A stretch of 64,000 nucleotides of DNA from Thalassobacillus cyri. Lineage in GTDB: Bacteria > Bacillota > Bacilli > Bacillales > Halobacillaceae. A program made the position numbers and the translations under genes. Location of the stretch: NCBI RefSeq assembly GCF_900107755.1, contig NZ_FNQR01000005.1, positions 124,001-188,000 on the forward strand, given 5' to 3'. How positions within the stretch are numbered: position 1 is the stretch's first letter; each line of letters begins with the position of its first letter. This document shows positions 1 to 9,783 of the stretch, one piece after another. The notes beneath the pieces are model-generated. The model saw only the letters and a list, made by a program, of their open reading frames with translations, was not told the DNA's origin and made no database searches.

Positions 1-1152
1 ACGATCAAGGACATTGACTTTATCATCGTATCAGAAGATGCTCCAGCAACTCGTGATCAATTGTTGGAGTACGAAGATATAGAGGAAGTGATCGCATCCG
101 GAGAAACGAAAGTATCCGTAGTGGTAAATGAAGGTTACGATATCAACATTGATTTCCGGATCGTGAAACCAGAAGAATTTGCGACAACACTCCACCATTT
201 TACAGGATCGAAGGACCATAATGTGGCGATGCGCCAATTAGCGAAACAGCAAAATGAAAAAATCAGTGAATATGGAATTGAAAACATTGAAACTGGAGAA
301 GTGACAACGTTCAAAAAAGAAGAAGACTTTTTTGCTCACTTTGGGCTCAGCTGGATCCCTCCTGAAGTCAGGGAGAATTTAGGGGAGATTGAAAAAGCAG
401 AGAAGAAAATTGATTTAGTAGATATGAAGGATATTAGAGGAGACCTTCATATGCACAGCACTTGGAGTGATGGTGCCCAGTCCATTCGAGAAATGGCAGA
501 GGAGGCAAAAGCGAAAGGCTATGAATTCATTGCAATTACCGATCACTCAAAATATTTACGAGTTGCAAACGGATTAAATGAGGAACGTTTACGGAAACAG
601 AGGAAAGAAATAGATAAGCTGAACAAAGAAATGGACGACTTTCATATTTTTGCAGGAATTGAAATGGATATCCTTCCTGATGGAACCCTTGACTTTGAAG
701 ATGAATTCCTGGAGGAGATGGATTTTGTAATCGGATCGATTCATTCAAGTTTCAATCAATCTCAAGATAAGATCATGAAACGGTTAGTCAATGCTATGGA
801 GAACCCTCATGTTCATATGATCGCCCATCCGACCGGGCGTTTGATTGGCAGAAGAAAAGGATATGCTGTGGACTTGGACGTATTAATAGAGACAGCTCAG
901 CAAACTGGAACAGTGTTGGAGCTGAACGCAAACCCGAACAGGCTTGACTTGAGTTGGGAAACTTTAATCAAAGCTCATGAAGCTGGTGTCAAAGTAGCTA
1001 TCAATACGGATGCTCATAACTATTCCATGCTGGACCATATGAGAATAGGTGTTGGGGCAGCACGTAAAGGATGGCTGCGAAAAGAAAATGTCATCAATAC
1101 CTGGAAAAAGGAGGAGCTAGTGAACCTTTTCCATGGGAAAGCTGAGAAATAA
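1..1152 (+). CDS. polX: DNA polymerase/3'-5' exonuclease PolX, 3' part (5' end outside window)
   Basis: The reading frame is open from base 1, so this is the C-terminal 383 residues of a protein usually about 570 long. The start has the thumb/palm end of a family X polymerase. From about residue 145 of the visible part comes a PHP domain: GDLHMHSTWSDG supplies the first metal-binding histidines, followed by ITDHS, GIEMDI, GSIHSS and INTDAH. The PHP domain of bacterial PolX gives the 3'-5' exonuclease activity used in base-excision repair. mutS2 follows 15 bp downstream, as in B. subtilis (yshC-yshD). An internal ATG-like start would cut into the conserved polymerase part and is not used. Confidence 0.95.
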   Translation, partial: TIKDIDFIIVSEDAPATRDQLLEYEDIEEVIASGETKVSVVVNEGYDINIDFRIVKPEEFATTLHHFTGSKDHNVAMRQLAKQQNEKISEYGIENIETGEVTTFKKEEDFFAHFGLSWIPPEVRENLGEIEKAEKKIDLVDMKDIRGDLHMHSTWSDGAQSIREMAEEAKAKGYEFIAITDHSKYLRVANGLNEERLRKQRKEIDKLNKEMDDFHIFAGIEMDILPDGTLDFEDEFLEEMDFVIGSIHSSFNQSQDKIMKRLVNAMENPHVHMIAHPTGRLIGRRKGYAVDLDVLIETAQQTGTVLELNANPNRLDLSWETLIKAHEAGVKVAINTDAHNYSMLDHMRIGVGAARKGWLRKENVINTWKKEELVNLFHGKAEK

Positions 1153-1167
1153 AGGAGTCAATCACTC

Positions 1168-3513
1168 ATGAATCAACGTGTATTTCATGTATTAGAGTAT
1201 AAAAAAATTATTGATCAATTAGCGGAATTTGCAGCTTCTTCACTCGGTAAAGCTAAAGCTGCCGCCTTAAAGCCATCCACTGATTTTGAAGAAGTAGTAC
1301 AGTGGCAAAACGAGACAGATGAAGCTGCTCAAGTGATTAGATTACATGGCAATGTACCGCTCGGAGGTATCTTTGATATTAAACCGAGCATTAAGCGATC
1401 TACCATTGGGGGCGTGTTGAGCCCATCAGAATGTTTGGATGTCGCTTCAACTATATATGGCGGAAAACAGATGAAAAGATTTATCGACCAAATGGAAGAG
1501 CCTGTGGTCCCTATCCTGCGTGGTTTAGTAGAAGGGATTGTTCCCCTAAATGAATTAGAGCGGCAAATCCGGGGGTGTATTGATGACAACGGTCATGTGA
1601 TGGATGGTGCGTCGGATAAACTCCGCACGATCCGCTCTCGTGTGCGTACCTATGAAAGCAGAGTACGGGATAAAATGGACAGTTATACAAAGTCAAAAAG
1701 TAAAATGTTATCAGATGCTATTGTAACCATCCGAAATGACAGGTATGTACTTCCAGTAAAGCAGGAGTACCGTGGGTCGATTGGGGGTATCGTGCATGAC
1801 CAATCATCTTCAGGTGCTACGTTGTTTATTGAACCCCAGGCCATCGTGGACTTGAACAATCAACTTCAAGAAGCAAAAGTCCAGGAAAAACATGAAATCG
1901 AACGGATTTTAAAAGAATTATCAGAGGCTATAGCTTCGGACAAATCTTTCCTTTATCAAAATGTGGAACTTCTCCAAAAAATAGATTTTATGTTTGCAAG
2001 AGCCAAGCTTGGGCAATCCATGAAAGCAGCCATGCCTGCTATGAATGATCGTGGAATCATTAAAATGAAACAAGCGAGACATCCCTTAATCAATCAAGAA
2101 GAAGTAGTAGCAAATGATATCGAACTGGGTGAATCTTTTACTTCTATTGTAATCACCGGTCCTAATACGGGCGGGAAAACAGTTACCTTGAAACTGGTCG
2201 GCCTATGTACGTTGATGGCTCAATCTGGACTTCAGATCCCTGCTTTTGATGGGGTAGAAATGGCAGTGTTTGAAAATGTCTTTGCGGATATTGGAGATGA
2301 ACAATCAATCGAACAGAACCTAAGTACTTTTTCTTCCCATATGACTAACATTGTGGATATACTCCAATACGTCAATGACAAAACCTTGGTGTTATTTGAT
2401 GAACTGGGGGCCGGCACAGATCCGCAAGAAGGAGCAGCACTCGCTATGTCTATTTTGGATGAAGTGGTCCAAAGAGATGCAAGGGTGATTGCAACCACGC
2501 ACTATCCTGAATTAAAAGCATATGGTTATAACCGGGAAGGTGTCATCAACGCGTCGGTTGAATTCGATATACAAACCTTACAGCCTACATACCGGTTATT
2601 GATCGGAGTGCCAGGACGAAGCAATGCGTTTGAGATCTCAAGGCGTTTAGGGTTGGATGAACACGTAATAGAAACAGCTAAAGGCCATATTGGCAGTGAT
2701 TCGAAAAGTGTTGAAAATATGATTGCTTCCCTGGAAGAATCTACAAGGGGAGCGGACCGGGATTATGAAGAAGCAGAGAAGATTTTAGAGCAGGCCCAGG
2801 AGCTTCACAGAGAATTGGAAGATAATTGGAAAAAGTTCGAAGACAAGCGGGAACAACTTTATCAACGTGCGGAACAGAAGGCTGAAAAGGCTGTAGAAAA
2901 GGCTAAAATGGAAGCTGAAGAAATTGTAAAAGAATTACGTAATCGGAAACAGCAGGCAGACTTCAAAGAGCATGAGTGGATTGAAGCACGTAAAACATTA
3001 GAGGAAGCACGGCCGGAACTTGCTAATAAGAAACAGAAACAAAACAAACCTTCAAGCGCAGGTAAACGTGAGTTAAAAGCTGGGGATGAAGTCAAGCTGC
3101 TTTCCCTGAATCAGAATGGTACAGTTATAGATGTCATAAGTGAAAATGAGTTTCAAGTCCAGGTTGGGATAATGAAGGTAAAGGCTAAGCGGAAAGATTT
3201 AGAATATATCAAGTCGGAACAGCCTTTGAAGGAAAAACCAATGGCTACAGTCAAAGGTAAAGGCTACCATGTAAAGACAGAATTGGATTTGCGTGGGGAG
3301 AGATATGAAGAAGCCTTAACCCGTTTAGAAAAATATATTGATGATGCCATATTGGCTGGTTACCCTAGAGTTTCCATCATTCATGGGAAAGGGACAGGTG
3401 CGTTAAGGAATGGTGTTAAAAATTTCGCGGATAACCATCCTGCTATCAAGTCTCACCGTTCTGGCGGAATGAATGAAGGCGGCGGTGGGGTTACTATATT
3501 AGAATTTGCTTGA
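1168..3513 (+). CDS. mutS2: Endonuclease MutS2 with Smr domain
   Basis: 781 residues, the usual MutS2 length. It has a MutS-like lever/clamp region, a Walker A motif GPNTGGKT at about residues 331-338, a Walker B/ABC signature near [16 protein letters not shown], a long Glu/Lys-rich coiled coil (about 520-640), and a C-terminal Smr nuclease domain with [11 protein letters not shown] at about 706 and the HGKGTGALR motif. MutS2 lacks the mismatch-recognition domain. In Bacillaceae it acts on branched recombination intermediates and on collided ribosomes. The ATG follows the ribosome site AAAGGAG, and the gene sits 15 bp after polX, probably in one transcript. Confidence 0.97.
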   Translation: MNQRVFHVLEYKKIIDQLAEFAASSLGKAKAAALKPSTDFEEVVQWQNETDEAAQVIRLHGNVPLGGIFDIKPSIKRSTIGGVLSPSECLDVASTIYGGKQMKRFIDQMEEPVVPILRGLVEGIVPLNELERQIRGCIDDNGHVMDGASDKLRTIRSRVRTYESRVRDKMDSYTKSKSKMLSDAIVTIRNDRYVLPVKQEYRGSIGGIVHDQSSSGATLFIEPQAIVDLNNQLQEAKVQEKHEIERILKELSEAIASDKSFLYQNVELLQKIDFMFARAKLGQSMKAAMPAMNDRGIIKMKQARHPLINQEEVVANDIELGESFTSIVITGPNTGGKTVTLKLVGLCTLMAQSGLQIPAFDGVEMAVFENVFADIGDEQSIEQNLSTFSSHMTNIVDILQYVNDKTLVLFDELGAGTDPQEGAALAMSILDEVVQRDARVIATTHYPELKAYGYNREGVINASVEFDIQTLQPTYRLLIGVPGRSNAFEISRRLGLDEHVIETAKGHIGSDSKSVENMIASLEESTRGADRDYEEAEKILEQAQELHRELEDNWKKFEDKREQLYQRAEQKAEKAVEKAKMEAEEIVKELRNRKQQADFKEHEWIEARKTLEEARPELANKKQKQNKPSSAGKRELKAGDEVKLLSLNQNGTVIDVISENEFQVQVGIMKVKAKRKDLEYIKSEQPLKEKPMATVKGKGYHVKTELDLRGERYEEALTRLEKYIDDAILAGYPRVSIIHGKGTGALRNGVKNFADNHPAIKSHRSGGMNEGGGGVTILEFA

Positions 3514-3532
3514 GAAACAGGGGGGATCGTAG

Positions 3533-3940
3533 ATGAATAGCTTTTGGGAGCACCCATTGATTGAGACTGCGGCAAGGTACAGCGTAGTTATATTATGTTT
3601 GGTTATTTTTATGGCAGTTTTTGAACTGGTGACCCGGTACAACAACTGGAAGGAAATTAAACAAGGAAATTTAGCTGTAGCAATGGCGACAGGAGGGAAA
3701 ATATTCGGAATCGCCAATATTTTCCGTTATTCCATTGAACACAATGATTCTCTGCTGCAAACCATGGGGTGGGGATTGTATGGGTTCTTCTTACTTTTGA
3801 TCGGCTATTTCATTTACGAATTTTTGACGCCTAATTTCAAAATAGATGCGGAAATAGAAAATGATAACCGGGCTGTAGGGTTTATTTCTTTAGTTATATC
3901 GGTCGGACTTTCTTTTGTTATTGGAGCAAATATTATTTAA
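3533..3940 (+). CDS. yshE: DUF350 family membrane protein YshE
   Basis: 135 residues with four hydrophobic segments (about 15-35, 50-70, 78-98 and 113-134) and a short polar loop KIDAEIENDNRA before the last one, the layout of DUF350 proteins. The position between mutS2 and the fatty-acid CoA ligase gene matches B. subtilis yshE. The start ATG follows GGGGGATCGTAG. Function is not known; a plain integral membrane role is all that can be supported. Confidence 0.85.
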   Translation: MNSFWEHPLIETAARYSVVILCLVIFMAVFELVTRYNNWKEIKQGNLAVAMATGGKIFGIANIFRYSIEHNDSLLQTMGWGLYGFFLLLIGYFIYEFLTPNFKIDAEIENDNRAVGFISLVISVGLSFVIGANII

Positions 3941-3956
3941 GGGGCGAACAATAAGC

Positions 3957-4037
3957 ATGGAAACATTAGCAAAGGTGCTGGGCGTCGTATCAGCCCTGTT
4001 TATTATTGTCGGCGTGGTTTTTGTTATTTTAAATTGA
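3957..4037 (+). CDS. Possible 26-residue single-pass membrane peptide
   Basis: An ATG open frame begins 16 bp after yshE behind GGGGCG and encodes 26 residues: a short amphipathic start (METLAKVLG) and one continuous hydrophobic segment rich in Val, Ile and Leu, ending in LN. Its stop codon touches the base of the terminator hairpin, so it would be the last gene of the mutS2-yshE transcript. I do not recognise a family. The ribosome site is weak but correctly spaced. Confidence 0.45.
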   Translation: METLAKVLGVVSALFIIVGVVFVILN

Positions 4038-4078
4038 CAAGGGACGGGTCTGAAACCTGTCTTTTGTCCTTCTTTTGT
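4036..4078 (+). terminator. Rho-independent terminator of the polX-mutS2-yshE transcript
   Basis: A 13-bp stem with some G-U pairs (4036-4048 with 4056-4068), a 7-nt loop, then a T-rich run CTTCTTTTGTT. Confidence 0.75.
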
Positions 4079-4120
4079 TACTATAGACCTACGTTATTTT
4101 TTCAAAATTTCAAATAATAA

Positions 4121-4149
4121 TTCATTTTATGGGCATAAATCGTTATAAT
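4121..4149 (+). promoter_or_regulatory. Probable sigma-A promoter of lcfA
   Basis: TTCATT (4121-4126), 17-bp spacer, TATAAT (4144-4149), 31 bp before the lcfA start codon. The -35 is weak. I see no full FadR box here. Confidence 0.55.
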
Positions 4150-4180
4150 AGATATAAGCGAAGTTTAGGGAGGAATTCTG

Positions 4181-5890
4181 ATGACAGAAAAGTTTGAAAG
4201 ACCATGGCATCGTCATTACCCAGAAGAAATTCCCGCCACCTTAGATTATGACAGAAAAGCCCTGCACCAATTTTTATATGAAGCAGCTGATCTATATCCG
4301 AAAAAGAAAGCGCTTCACTTTATGGGCAAAGAAATTACGTACGAGGAAGTGCTACAACAAACAGAGACATTTGCCGCATATATGCAAAAGCTGGGTTTAG
4401 AAAAAGGAGATAGGGTGGCGATCATGCTGCCAAACAGCCCCCAGTCAGTGATAGCCTATTATGGAATCTTAATGGCTGGAGGGATTGTCGTTCAAACCAA
4501 CCCACTGTATATGGAAAGAGAACTGGAATATCAGATGAACGATTCCGGAGCGAAAATGATCATCTGTTTGGATATCCTTTATCCTAAAGTAAGTGATGTC
4601 AAAGGGAATACTGATTTAGAGCATGTGATCATAACAGGCATCAAGGATTACTTGCCATTTCCTAAAAACCGAATCTACCCTTTCGTTCAAAAGCGTCAAT
4701 ATAAACTGGTAGTTACACCGGAACAGACGCATGATACGCATCTTTGGGAGAATATCCTACAATCTACTGAGGACAAAGTAATCCCTGTTGATATCGATCC
4801 CGAGCAGGATCTTGCGTTATTACAATATACAGGAGGAACTACTGGTTATCCGAAGGGTGTAATGCTGACCCATTTAAACCTTGTAGCTAATACACAAATG
4901 TCAATGAATTGGCTGTATAAGTGTAAACGAGGTGAAGAGATAGTACTCGGCGTTCTCCCATTCTTCCATGTTTATGGCATGACAGCAGTGATGAATCTAT
5001 CAATAATGATGGGATCGAAAATGATTCTATTGCCAAAATTCGATGCCGGCGAAGTGTTGAAAACAATCGATAAGCAGAGACCAACATTGTTTCCTGGAGC
5101 ACCGACTATCTATATTGCATTGTTGAATCATCCTAGTTTGAAAAAGTATGATTTATCTTCCATTGAAGCTTGTATCAGTGGTTCAGCACCTTTACCTGTA
5201 GAAGTTCAAGAGCGATTTGAACGAGTGACAGGAGGGAAATTAGTAGAAGGATATGGACTGACGGAGACATCGCCGGTCACACATTCTAACTTTGTATGGG
5301 ATCGAAGAGTAAATGGTAGTATCGGTGTACCGTGGCCGGATACAGATGCGAAGATTTTCAGAATGGAAAGTGATGAAGAAGCTGAGTTTGAGGAAGTAGG
5401 AGAAATTGTAGTGAAAGGCCCTCAAGTTATGAAAGGGTATTGGGGACGAAAAGAAGACACGGATGAAGTGTTGAATGCAGAAGGGTGGTTCCGTACCGGG
5501 GATCTGGGTTATATGAATGGAGAAGGATACTTCTATGTGGTAGACCGGAAAAAAGATATGATCATCGCCGGCGGATTTAATATTTATCCGAGAGAAGTAG
5601 AAGAAGTGCTTTATGAACATGAGGCAGTCCAGGAAGCTGTAGTAGTAGGTATTCCAGACCCTTACCGTGGTGAAACGGTTAAAGCATTTATTGTTAAAAG
5701 GGAAGATTCTTCGGTTTCGGAGCAGGAATTGAATGATTTCTGTCGAAAACATATGGCAGCCTATAAAGTACCGAGAATTTATGAATTCAGAGATGAGCTT
5801 CCGAAGACAGCAGTAGGGAAAATATTACGCAGAACCCTTATCGAAGAAGAAAAAAACAAACAGGGTACGGGAAGTACAGAACCCGTATGA
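4181..5890 (+). CDS. lcfA: Long-chain fatty-acid--CoA ligase
   Basis: 569 residues of the acyl-adenylate-forming superfamily. The P-loop-like AMP-binding signature YTGGTTGYPKGVMLTH lies near residue 215. The conserved EGYGLTETSP, GWFRTGDLG and DRKKDMI motifs and the C-terminal PKTAVGKILRR with the catalytic Lys follow in normal order. It activates long-chain fatty acids to acyl-CoA with ATP at the cytoplasmic membrane face, the entry step of beta-oxidation. The start has the ribosome site GGGAGGAATTCTG. Followed by fadR-fadB-etfB-etfA exactly as in B. subtilis. Confidence 0.97.
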   Translation: MTEKFERPWHRHYPEEIPATLDYDRKALHQFLYEAADLYPKKKALHFMGKEITYEEVLQQTETFAAYMQKLGLEKGDRVAIMLPNSPQSVIAYYGILMAGGIVVQTNPLYMERELEYQMNDSGAKMIICLDILYPKVSDVKGNTDLEHVIITGIKDYLPFPKNRIYPFVQKRQYKLVVTPEQTHDTHLWENILQSTEDKVIPVDIDPEQDLALLQYTGGTTGYPKGVMLTHLNLVANTQMSMNWLYKCKRGEEIVLGVLPFFHVYGMTAVMNLSIMMGSKMILLPKFDAGEVLKTIDKQRPTLFPGAPTIYIALLNHPSLKKYDLSSIEACISGSAPLPVEVQERFERVTGGKLVEGYGLTETSPVTHSNFVWDRRVNGSIGVPWPDTDAKIFRMESDEEAEFEEVGEIVVKGPQVMKGYWGRKEDTDEVLNAEGWFRTGDLGYMNGEGYFYVVDRKKDMIIAGGFNIYPREVEEVLYEHEAVQEAVVVGIPDPYRGETVKAFIVKREDSSVSEQELNDFCRKHMAAYKVPRIYEFRDELPKTAVGKILRRTLIEEEKNKQGTGSTEPV

Positions 5891-5915
5891 TCTTGAGAGG
5901 CTTGTCCTCTTTTTA

Positions 5916-5944
5916 TTGACAGGATTCTAATAGGAATGTAGAAT
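5916..5944 (+). promoter_or_regulatory. Sigma-A promoter of fadR
   Basis: TTGACA (5916-5921), 17-bp spacer, TAGAAT (5939-5944). It sits directly upstream of the FadR operator. A weak hairpin (5-bp stem, 5896-5910) with a T-run precedes it and may partly end lcfA transcription. Confidence 0.8.
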
Positions 5945-5949
5945 AATAG

Positions 5950-5969
5950 ATGAATGACCATTCATTCAT
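5950..5969 (+). promoter_or_regulatory. FadR operator (autoregulatory)
   Basis: The 20-bp sequence starts ATGAATGACC and ends ATTCATTCAT. It matches the B. subtilis FadR consensus ATGAATGANTANTCATTCAT at all but one defined position and lies just after the -10 box. Binding here would block fadR-fadB-etfBA transcription; long-chain acyl-CoA releases FadR in the known system. Confidence 0.9.
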
Positions 5970-5998
5970 TTTCAGAAGAGATAAGGCAGGAGATTGCA

Positions 5999-6586
5999 GT
6001 GAAAAAAAATAAGCCGAAGTATACGCAAATCATAGATGCAGCTGTCAAAGTGATTGCTGAAAATGGATACCATTCCTCGCAGGTTTCAAAGATTGCAAAA
6101 CAAGCAGGGGTGGCAGATGGTACCATTTATTTGTACTTCAAAAATAAAGAAGATATATTGGTGTCTTTATTCCAGCAAAAGATGGGAAACTTCATTGAAA
6201 AAATTGAGGAAGAAACCAATTCACAGCAGACGGCGGTTGAAAAGTTGCTGAAGTTGATTGAAATGCATTTTAAACAGCTGACAGCAGATCATCATCTTGC
6301 CATCGTCACACAGTTGGAGTTAAGACAATCTAATAAAGATTTACGATTGAAAATAAATGAAGTTTTAAAAAGGTATTTGAGCGTTATTGATCAAATAATA
6401 GAAGAGGGTATCCAAGATGAAATTTTCCGGGATGACATCGACACGCGGCTGGTCCGTCAGATGATTTTCGGAACCTTGGATGAAGCAGTCACTAACTGGG
6501 TGATGAAAGAGCAGCATTACGATTTAGTTGAACAGGCCGGGACGGTCCATGACTTGATCGTCCGTGGCTTGACATATAGATCTTAG
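5999..6586 (+). CDS. fadR: TetR-family fatty-acid degradation regulator FadR (YsiA)
   Basis: 195 residues from the GTG at 5999 (MKKNKPKYTQ...). This start has the ribosome site GGCAGGAGA five bases upstream and matches the known N-terminus. An in-frame ATG at 5954 lies inside the operator and is rejected. The N-terminal TetR helix-turn-helix reads QVSKIAKQAGVADGTIYLYF, nearly identical to B. subtilis FadR; the C-terminal domain binds acyl-CoA. It represses beta-oxidation genes including its own operon. Confidence 0.96.
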   Translation: MKKNKPKYTQIIDAAVKVIAENGYHSSQVSKIAKQAGVADGTIYLYFKNKEDILVSLFQQKMGNFIEKIEEETNSQQTAVEKLLKLIEMHFKQLTADHHLAIVTQLELRQSNKDLRLKINEVLKRYLSVIDQIIEEGIQDEIFRDDIDTRLVRQMIFGTLDEAVTNWVMKEQHYDLVEQAGTVHDLIVRGLTYRS

Positions 6587-6603
6587 CAAGGGGAGGTAGT
6601 GGT

Positions 6604-7377
6604 TTGGGGAACATATCCTATCATGTAGAAAACCATGTAGCTACACTTACATTACAAAGTCCGCCTGCGAATGCGTTATCCACGTCCTTGTTGGAGGCAC
6701 TTTCAGAAAGATTGGATGAGGTAGAAAAGGATAGCAGCATTAAAGCGATCATTTTAAAGGGGGAAGGTAAATTCTTTTCAGCGGGAGCTGATATCAAAGA
6801 ATTTACTTCGCTGCAAAATGAATCCGATTACACAAGTCTCTCCCAAAAAGGACAGGCACTGTTCAATCGGGTGGAAAATTTCCACGTTCCTGTTATAGCA
6901 GCCATTCATGGTGCATCACTGGGCGGTGGTCTGGAACTTGCAATGGCCTGCCATATTCGGTATGCAGCTGATAATGCAAAATTCGGTTTACCTGAATTGA
7001 ACCTGGGTATCATCCCTGGTTTTGCTGGAACGCAGAGACTGCCTGCATATGTGGGTGCTGCAAAAGCATACGAAATGATGTTGTCCGGCATTCCTATTAC
7101 CTGCGAAGAAGCCGTTCGGGCAGGTCTGGTAAATAAAAGTTTTCCTGAAGAAGAATTGTTTGCCGCTGCTGAAAAGTTAGCAGATGCAATTGCTGAAAAA
7201 AGTGGTCCGACGATTCGTCAAGTGATGGAACTGGCGACATACACCCGCAGTTCCAGGTTTGAAGAAGGAGCTTTGTCAGAGGCGAAAGCTTTTGGAGAAG
7301 CGTTTGGCACGGAGGATGCCAAAGAGGGTATCCAGGCATTTATGGAAAAAAGAAAACCTAATTTTAACGATAAATAG
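6604..7377 (+). CDS. fadB: Enoyl-CoA hydratase
   Basis: 257 residues of the crotonase fold, TTG start with the strong ribosome site AAGGGGAGG. The oxyanion-hole motif FSAGADIKEF is near residue 60. Both catalytic glutamates are present, in GGGLELAMA and LPELNLGIIPG. It hydrates trans-2-enoyl-CoA in the beta-oxidation cycle. Begins 17 bp after fadR, so it is co-transcribed and under FadR control. Confidence 0.94.
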   Translation: MGNISYHVENHVATLTLQSPPANALSTSLLEALSERLDEVEKDSSIKAIILKGEGKFFSAGADIKEFTSLQNESDYTSLSQKGQALFNRVENFHVPVIAAIHGASLGGGLELAMACHIRYAADNAKFGLPELNLGIIPGFAGTQRLPAYVGAAKAYEMMLSGIPITCEEAVRAGLVNKSFPEEELFAAAEKLADAIAEKSGPTIRQVMELATYTRSSRFEEGALSEAKAFGEAFGTEDAKEGIQAFMEKRKPNFNDK

Positions 7378-7393
7378 TCCAGGAGGTTTTTGT

Positions 7394-8167
7394 ATGAATA
7401 TTTATGTGTTGTTGAAACGAACATTTGATACGGAGGAAAAGATCACCATCAATGATGCACGTATTGAAGAGGAAGGCGCTGAATTCATCATCAATCCATA
7501 TGATGAATATGCGGTGGAAGAAGCGATCAACCTCCGTGATGAACATGGCGGTGAAGTCACAGTCGTCACCATTGGTGAAGAGGAATCAGAAAAACAATTG
7601 CGTACTGCGCTTGCTATGGGAGCAGATAAAGCAGTACTTATCAATACAGAAGATGATTTAGAAGATGGCGATCAATATACTACTGTTAAAATCTTAGAGG
7701 CTTTCTTCGAAGATAAAGATGTCGACCTTATCCTTGCCGGGAATGTCGCTATCGATGAAGCGAGCGGCCAAGTCGGACCTCGTTTAGCTGAACGATTGGA
7801 TATCCCTTATGTTACAACAATTACTTCCATTACTATAGATGGAGAAACTGTCCAGATCGAACGAGATGTGGAAGGCGACGTGGAAAAGGTAGATACTTCC
7901 CTGCCTTTATTAGTGACCTGTCAACAAGGGTTGAACGAGCCACGCTATCCATCATTGCCTGGAATTATGAAGGCGAAGAAAAAACCACTGGAAGAATTAG
8001 AACTGGATGATCTTGACCTTGATGAAGATGACGTAGAACCTAAAACAAAAACAGTGGATATTTTCCTTCCTCCTGAGAAAGAAGCAGGAAAAGTGCTGGA
8101 GGGTGAAATTGACGATCAAGTGAAAGAACTTGTTTCCTTATTAAGAAACGAAGCGAAGGTACTATAA
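7394..8167 (+). CDS. etfB: Electron transfer flavoprotein beta subunit
   Basis: 257 residues from ATG 7394, which follows a near-perfect AGGAGG; an upstream in-frame extension into fadB is ignored. The ETF-beta signature VKR-FDTEEKI and the region IDEASGQVGPRLAERL are clear, and the AMP-binding ADP-alpha fold is intact. With EtfA it takes electrons from acyl-CoA dehydrogenases and passes them to the quinone pool. There is an acidic patch ELDDLDLDEDDVE near residue 210. Confidence 0.96.
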   Translation: MNIYVLLKRTFDTEEKITINDARIEEEGAEFIINPYDEYAVEEAINLRDEHGGEVTVVTIGEEESEKQLRTALAMGADKAVLINTEDDLEDGDQYTTVKILEAFFEDKDVDLILAGNVAIDEASGQVGPRLAERLDIPYVTTITSITIDGETVQIERDVEGDVEKVDTSLPLLVTCQQGLNEPRYPSLPGIMKAKKKPLEELELDDLDLDEDDVEPKTKTVDIFLPPEKEAGKVLEGEIDDQVKELVSLLRNEAKVL

Positions 8168-8199
8168 ATATAGGAGTTACCGGGAAAGGAGAATCAGTT

Positions 8200-9180
8200 A
8201 TGGGTAAAAAAATGCTAGTGATTGGGGAAGCACGTGAAGGCGCTTTACGTAACGTAACGTTCGAAGCCATCGCGGCTGCAAAACAAATTAGTCCGGATGG
8301 TGAAGTGGTAGGCGTTTTATGCGGTGATGGTGATTTGACTGAACAAGGAAATGAAATGGTTTATTGTGGTGCAGATCGAGTCATCACTGTTTCAGACGAA
8401 AAATTGAAAACGTATACATCAGAAGGTTACGGACAAGCGATTAAAGCTGTGATCGATGATGAAAGTCCTGAAGGAATCGTAATGGGACATACAGCTGTCG
8501 GAAAAGATTTGACACCTAAGCTCGCCAGTAAGCTTGAAACCGGGTTGATTTCCGATGCCACAGAAGTGAGCAATGAAGGTGGAAATGTTATATTTACTCG
8601 TCCTATCTATTCTGGTAAAGCTTTTGAAAAGAAAATCATTACAGACGGAGTCATTTTTGCTACGATCCGTCCGAATAACATCGCTTCATTGGACCGGGAT
8701 GATTCCCGTTCTGGCGAAGTAACTTCTAAGAGCGTTGAAATAGCTGACCTCCGTACAATCATCAAGGATATCATTCGTAAAGGGTCTGAAGGTGTCGATC
8801 TATCCGAATCTAAAGTGATTGTAGCAGGTGGGCGCGGAGTGAAAAGTACGGAAGGCTTTGAACCATTGGAAGAGCTGGCAGAAGTGTTAGGAGGGGCTGT
8901 CGGTGCATCCCGTGGTGCGTGTGATGCAGGATACTGTGATTATTCCCTTCAAATTGGTCAGACAGGCAAAGTCGTTACACCGGATTTATATATTGCAGCT
9001 GGCATATCCGGGGCTATCCAGCACTTGGCAGGAATGTCCAACTCGAAGGTGATTGTAGCCATCAATAAAGATCCAGAAGCTAATATTTTCAATGTAGCTG
9101 ATTATGGTATTGTTGGTGATCTCTTTGAAGTGGTCCCTAAGTTGATTGAAGAAATCAAACAAATTAAAGTGAATGCTTAA
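8200..9180 (+). CDS. etfA: Electron transfer flavoprotein alpha subunit
   Basis: 326 residues. The C-terminal FAD-binding domain has [28 protein letters not shown] and the ETF-alpha signature [13 protein letters not shown] near residues 265-280. Partner of EtfB, 32 bp downstream with ribosome site AAAGGAG. It is the last gene of the FadR-controlled operon; a strong terminator follows 7 bp after the stop. Confidence 0.97.
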   Translation: MGKKMLVIGEAREGALRNVTFEAIAAAKQISPDGEVVGVLCGDGDLTEQGNEMVYCGADRVITVSDEKLKTYTSEGYGQAIKAVIDDESPEGIVMGHTAVGKDLTPKLASKLETGLISDATEVSNEGGNVIFTRPIYSGKAFEKKIITDGVIFATIRPNNIASLDRDDSRSGEVTSKSVEIADLRTIIKDIIRKGSEGVDLSESKVIVAGGRGVKSTEGFEPLEELAEVLGGAVGASRGACDAGYCDYSLQIGQTGKVVTPDLYIAAGISGAIQHLAGMSNSKVIVAINKDPEANIFNVADYGIVGDLFEVVPKLIEEIKQIKVNA

Positions 9181-9187
9181 TAGAAAG

Positions 9188-9223
9188 ATACCGGAGCAAG
9201 TTTTTATGCTCCGGTATTTTATT
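9188..9223 (+). terminator. Terminator after etfA
   Basis: Perfect 11-bp stem ATACCGGAGCA/TGCTCCGGTAT (9188-9198 with 9207-9217) followed by TTTTATT. Confidence 0.93.
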
Positions 9224-9329
9224 GCATAAGAGCAGCTGATTTGTGGTATAAACAAAGTATTAGCCACTAATTTTAGGACATGATATACTCTATCTATGTT
9301 TAAAAAGATTGTTCGAGGAGGAATTTTTA

Positions 9330-9644
9330 ATGGCAATTGTAACTGCAACTGATCAAAACTTTACAGAGCAAACTAATGAAGGTCTAGCACTAGTCGATTT
9401 TTGGGCACCTTGGTGTGGACCTTGTAAAATGATCGCTCCTGTACTAGAAGAAATTGATGACGAAATGAGCGATCAAGTGAAAATCGTGAAGCTGGATGTG
9501 GATGAAAACCAGGAAACAGCTAGCAAATACGGAGTAATGAGCATCCCGACACTACTTCTTTTTAAAGATGGAAAAGTAGTAGATCAAGTAATCGGCTTCC
9601 AGCCAAAAGAAGCGCTCACTGACCTTATCAACAAACATGCTTAA
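9330..9644 (+). CDS. trxA: Thioredoxin
   Basis: 104 residues from ATG 9330, preceded by CGAGGAGGAAT. It has the thioredoxin active site WCGPC at 28-32, the buried Asp at 23 and the cis-Pro in SIPTLLLF. A cytosolic dithiol reductant for ribonucleotide reductase and other partners. Monocistronic: its own promoter-like TATACT (9284-9289) precedes it and a perfect hairpin terminator follows. Confidence 0.98.
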   Translation: MAIVTATDQNFTEQTNEGLALVDFWAPWCGPCKMIAPVLEEIDDEMSDQVKIVKLDVDENQETASKYGVMSIPTLLLFKDGKVVDQVIGFQPKEALTDLINKHA

Positions 9645-9667
9645 TATTACGTAATTTTGCATACCCT

Positions 9668-9700
9668 AAGCCACGTTACATGATGTAACGTGGCTTTTAA
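9668..9700 (+). terminator. Terminator after trxA
   Basis: A 13-bp perfect stem (9668-9680 with 9684-9696, arm AAGCCACGTTACA) with a 3-nt loop, then TTAA. The T-run is short, but the stem is exceptionally strong. Confidence 0.8.
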
Positions 9701-9783
9701 TATGGAACAAATCGTGATGCTGTATATAGATGGCAGAATATGATAAATTTATCTTACACTCGATAGATGGGAGGGGAGTGGTT

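Noticed and set aside
5954-5998. Longer FadR N-terminus from ATG 5954
   Set aside because: It overlaps the FadR operator just past the -10 box, has no ribosome site and is absent in the known family.
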